A stretch of DNA of 64,000 nucleotides from Selaginella tamariscina. Lineage: Eukaryota > Streptophyta > Lycopodiopsida > Selaginellales > Selaginellaceae. The notes below the pieces were generated by a model, which worked only from the letters and a program-made list of their open reading frames with translations, had not been told where the DNA came from and did no database searches. Within the stretch, counting starts at the first letter, position 1, and each line of letters opens with the position of its first letter. Where the stretch lies: assembly GCA_003024785.1 (NCBI GenBank), contig PUQB01000076.1, forward strand, positions 505,936 through 569,935, read 5' to 3'. The translations under genes were made by a program, and so were the position numbers. Shown here one piece after another: positions 62,323 to 64,000 of this stretch.

Positions 62323-63454
62323 TCAATTAAACAATTCTTCTTCGCTATTACCTTCTGAGTGAGGCGAAGAAGGTCTAGGCCGCTTGTGAGATGGTTCAAG
62401 ATCTTCCCGTATCTTCTGTTGATGTTTCCATGGGTAATGAAGTTGGTGAATGTTCTGTACTCCTCGAGATAATTCCGGTCTAATATCTGATTGAAGATCG
62501 TCCTCAGACTCCGACATTGAATCAGATTCGTCTTCAGAACTATCGCACTTATTGGGAGGGAACTTTCTCAAATACTCCTGTAATGGGTTTGTTGGGGTAG
62601 TCAGTTGAGAACCTCTCTATCCACTTGTTCAGGTCCTCAACCATGGTCTTATCCTTTTCAACGGCAAACACACATGTATCCCGAAGGTAACACTCCTTCA
62701 AGACGGACCCCTAGTGCAGTAGTCAAAAACTCATGCATCACTGTGAGGACCCCTGATCAAGTTGACCATGCTCCGTGCCGCTTGACTGTAATGTTTGGAT
62801 AACGTACATTGCCGAATACGTCCCTCTCAGCTATCGGTGTATCGGATGGAGGATCAGGGCTATTGGAGTGCAAACAGATGCTTGACCAGTCATTTGGAAG
62901 TTTAAAACTGTTTTGGCGCATTCCTAACAACCAAGTGAACAACCGTATCGATGTACTTTGGATCAGCATCATCATATAAAATCCTGTCCAACGATGTTTA
63001 TTCTTCTTGGCAAAGGCGGAGGCAAAAGTATCGGTGACATGAGCAAGAATCAAGAAATAAATACCTGAAAACGTAGATATCAATCAAGAGTGCAAGCATG
63101 AAGTCAATAATAAATACCTTCTTTGTACATACTTGCATGGCTAAGTTTCTCCACCAAATCCTCTAGTGTCCTGTCTGTTGAAGGATTTTTTGATACCCGC
63201 CAATCCATCACAAACAATTGAAACGGTTTCCTACAAGTAGTGATGTTACCCCATAAAGTCTCCGAATCCAACAACAAACATCTGTATGGCTTGTCGTGAT
63301 TCGTAGCATCCTCCTTTATAAGGTTCAACTCAGTTCTCCGCTGCTGAAGGACTGCCATAAGAGAAGGCGTCATCGCAATGTTCTTCTTCTTAGCGTTGGC
63401 GTGCAATAGATTCTTGCCCAAATCTTCTGATTGATTCACCCATTCGACAAGCAT
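62323..63454 (-). pseudogene. Methyltransferase-like gene, element B copy 2 (C-terminal part)
   Basis: Minus-strand counterpart of about 30983-32108. It contains MLVEWVNQSEDLGKNLLHAN, YRCLLLDSETLWG (motif-IV-like position), an intron near 63065-63110 by analogy with copy 1, IYFLILAHVTDTFASAF, and an acidic SEDESDSMSESEDD tail ending at 62323. The N-terminal ParB-like part is missing. The frame is interrupted in the middle. Confidence 0.65.
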
Positions 63455-64000
63455 ATATGCACGTTGTAACTAAAGTGGGCATGATACGTGAAAATGGGAA
63501 TATAAAATAAATTACTAATTAATACTTAAGTTTTAATTATTAATTAATCATTTAATTAATATGTAATTAAGCCTTAAATATTAATTAATTAATTAATTAA
63601 TCCTTCAATAACCTTACTTAGTAAGGAATATTCCTAAAATATCTTAGAATATTCATATTATTCTAAAAATAGTTTACAATAATGAAGAAATACTATCAAA
63701 CATAATTACAAATGAAATCATTTTCTTATCAACATGTTAATTTTTTTATAAATACTTTCTTTCTATCATACAAAGAAATCTTTTCATTTTGTCTAAATCA
63801 TCACTCTCCGGATTAATCAAATCATTTTGGTCAATATCTTGATGTTGTTGCCACCACTTAACACTCTCACGAATGCAATTGGGAGTTGCCATCCTTGTTA
63901 ATACATAAGATGTGATAAGAGAAGGTCTGCATAAAGGCTCATCTAAAAACTGACGTTCCTTAAGAATAATATTATAAAGCGCCCGGTTGCTATCCTTCAT
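63455..64000 (-). mobile_element. Element B copy 3 (3' end, runs off the window)
   Basis: The terminal region and C-terminal tail of the FCP1-like gene (MKDSNRALYNIILKERQFL..., 63746-64000, minus, open to the window edge). It begins exactly at the ATATGCACGTTGTAAC terminus shared with the other copies and directly abuts truncated copy 2, same orientation. Confidence 0.85.

Larger units (their letters stand above)
60583..63454 (-). mobile_element. Element B copy 2 (3' half only)
   Basis: Closely similar to copy 1 from about 30983 to 33819, in the opposite orientation. It covers the C-terminal part of the methyltransferase-like gene, the FCP1-like gene and the 3' terminal region. It breaks off at ATGCTTGTCGAATG, where the 3' end of copy 3 begins, with a GCATAT overlap. 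The 5' half with the palindrome array is absent from this window. Confidence 0.85.

Overview
The window reads as nuclear DNA of a land plant. It has GT-AG introns, AT-rich intergenic sequence full of CA/TA/CT microsatellites, short CCCTAAA-type telomere-like runs, a CRINKLY4-type ectodomain gene, a plant matrixin, an ankyrin/PGG membrane-protein gene and Ty3/Gypsy fossils. A bryophyte, lycophyte or fern is plausible, but I cannot fix the lineage from sequence alone. Gene density is low and most recognisable coding sequence belongs to mobile elements.

Layout. At 1456-9753 lies an almost complete 8.3 kb Mutator-like element (element A) with imperfect terminal inverted repeats and a 9-bp target duplication. 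It has two divergent genes: a MULE transposase (minus) and a ParB-like/N4-N6-type DNA methyltransferase-like gene (plus). A tandem array of exon-like 137-bp units carrying TGCCGACTGA...TCAGTCGGCA inverted repeats precedes the second gene, and the same motif recurs at both element ends. From 9.8 to 27.5 kb the sequence is mostly AT-rich spacer with decayed repeats, one PIF/Harbinger-type MITE (20653-21466) and microsatellite arrays.

At 27.5-33.8 kb is a second, different element (element B). An array of about 25 copies of GGCGGGATTAATCCCGCC-like palindromes, regularly spaced at 44-46 bp, lies in front of another ParB-like/methyltransferase-like gene. This is followed by an FCP1/NIF-type phosphatase-like gene and a shared AT-rich 3' end. 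Two more partial copies of B lie in inverse orientation at 60.6-64 kb.

The host genes sit in the middle: a secreted or truncated CRINKLY4-like receptor ectodomain (37.0-38.2 kb, plus), a matrixin (38.7-39.3 kb, minus) and an ankyrin-repeat/PGG gene that looks broken (42.1-46.2 kb, minus). From 47.5 to 57.7 kb there are two decayed Ty3/Gypsy fossils and an LTR-like dispersed repeat that also occurs at 13 and 17.7 kb. A decayed unidentified minus-strand gene interrupted by microsatellites occupies 57.6-60.5 kb.

The most interesting theme is that two unrelated-looking elements share one architecture: a ParB-fold plus beta-class methyltransferase fusion, preceded by a family-specific array of inverted repeats. 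This resembles bacterial or phage ParB/parS and ParB-methylase modules. It suggests an element-borne DNA-recognition or modification system, which is inference and not demonstrated here.
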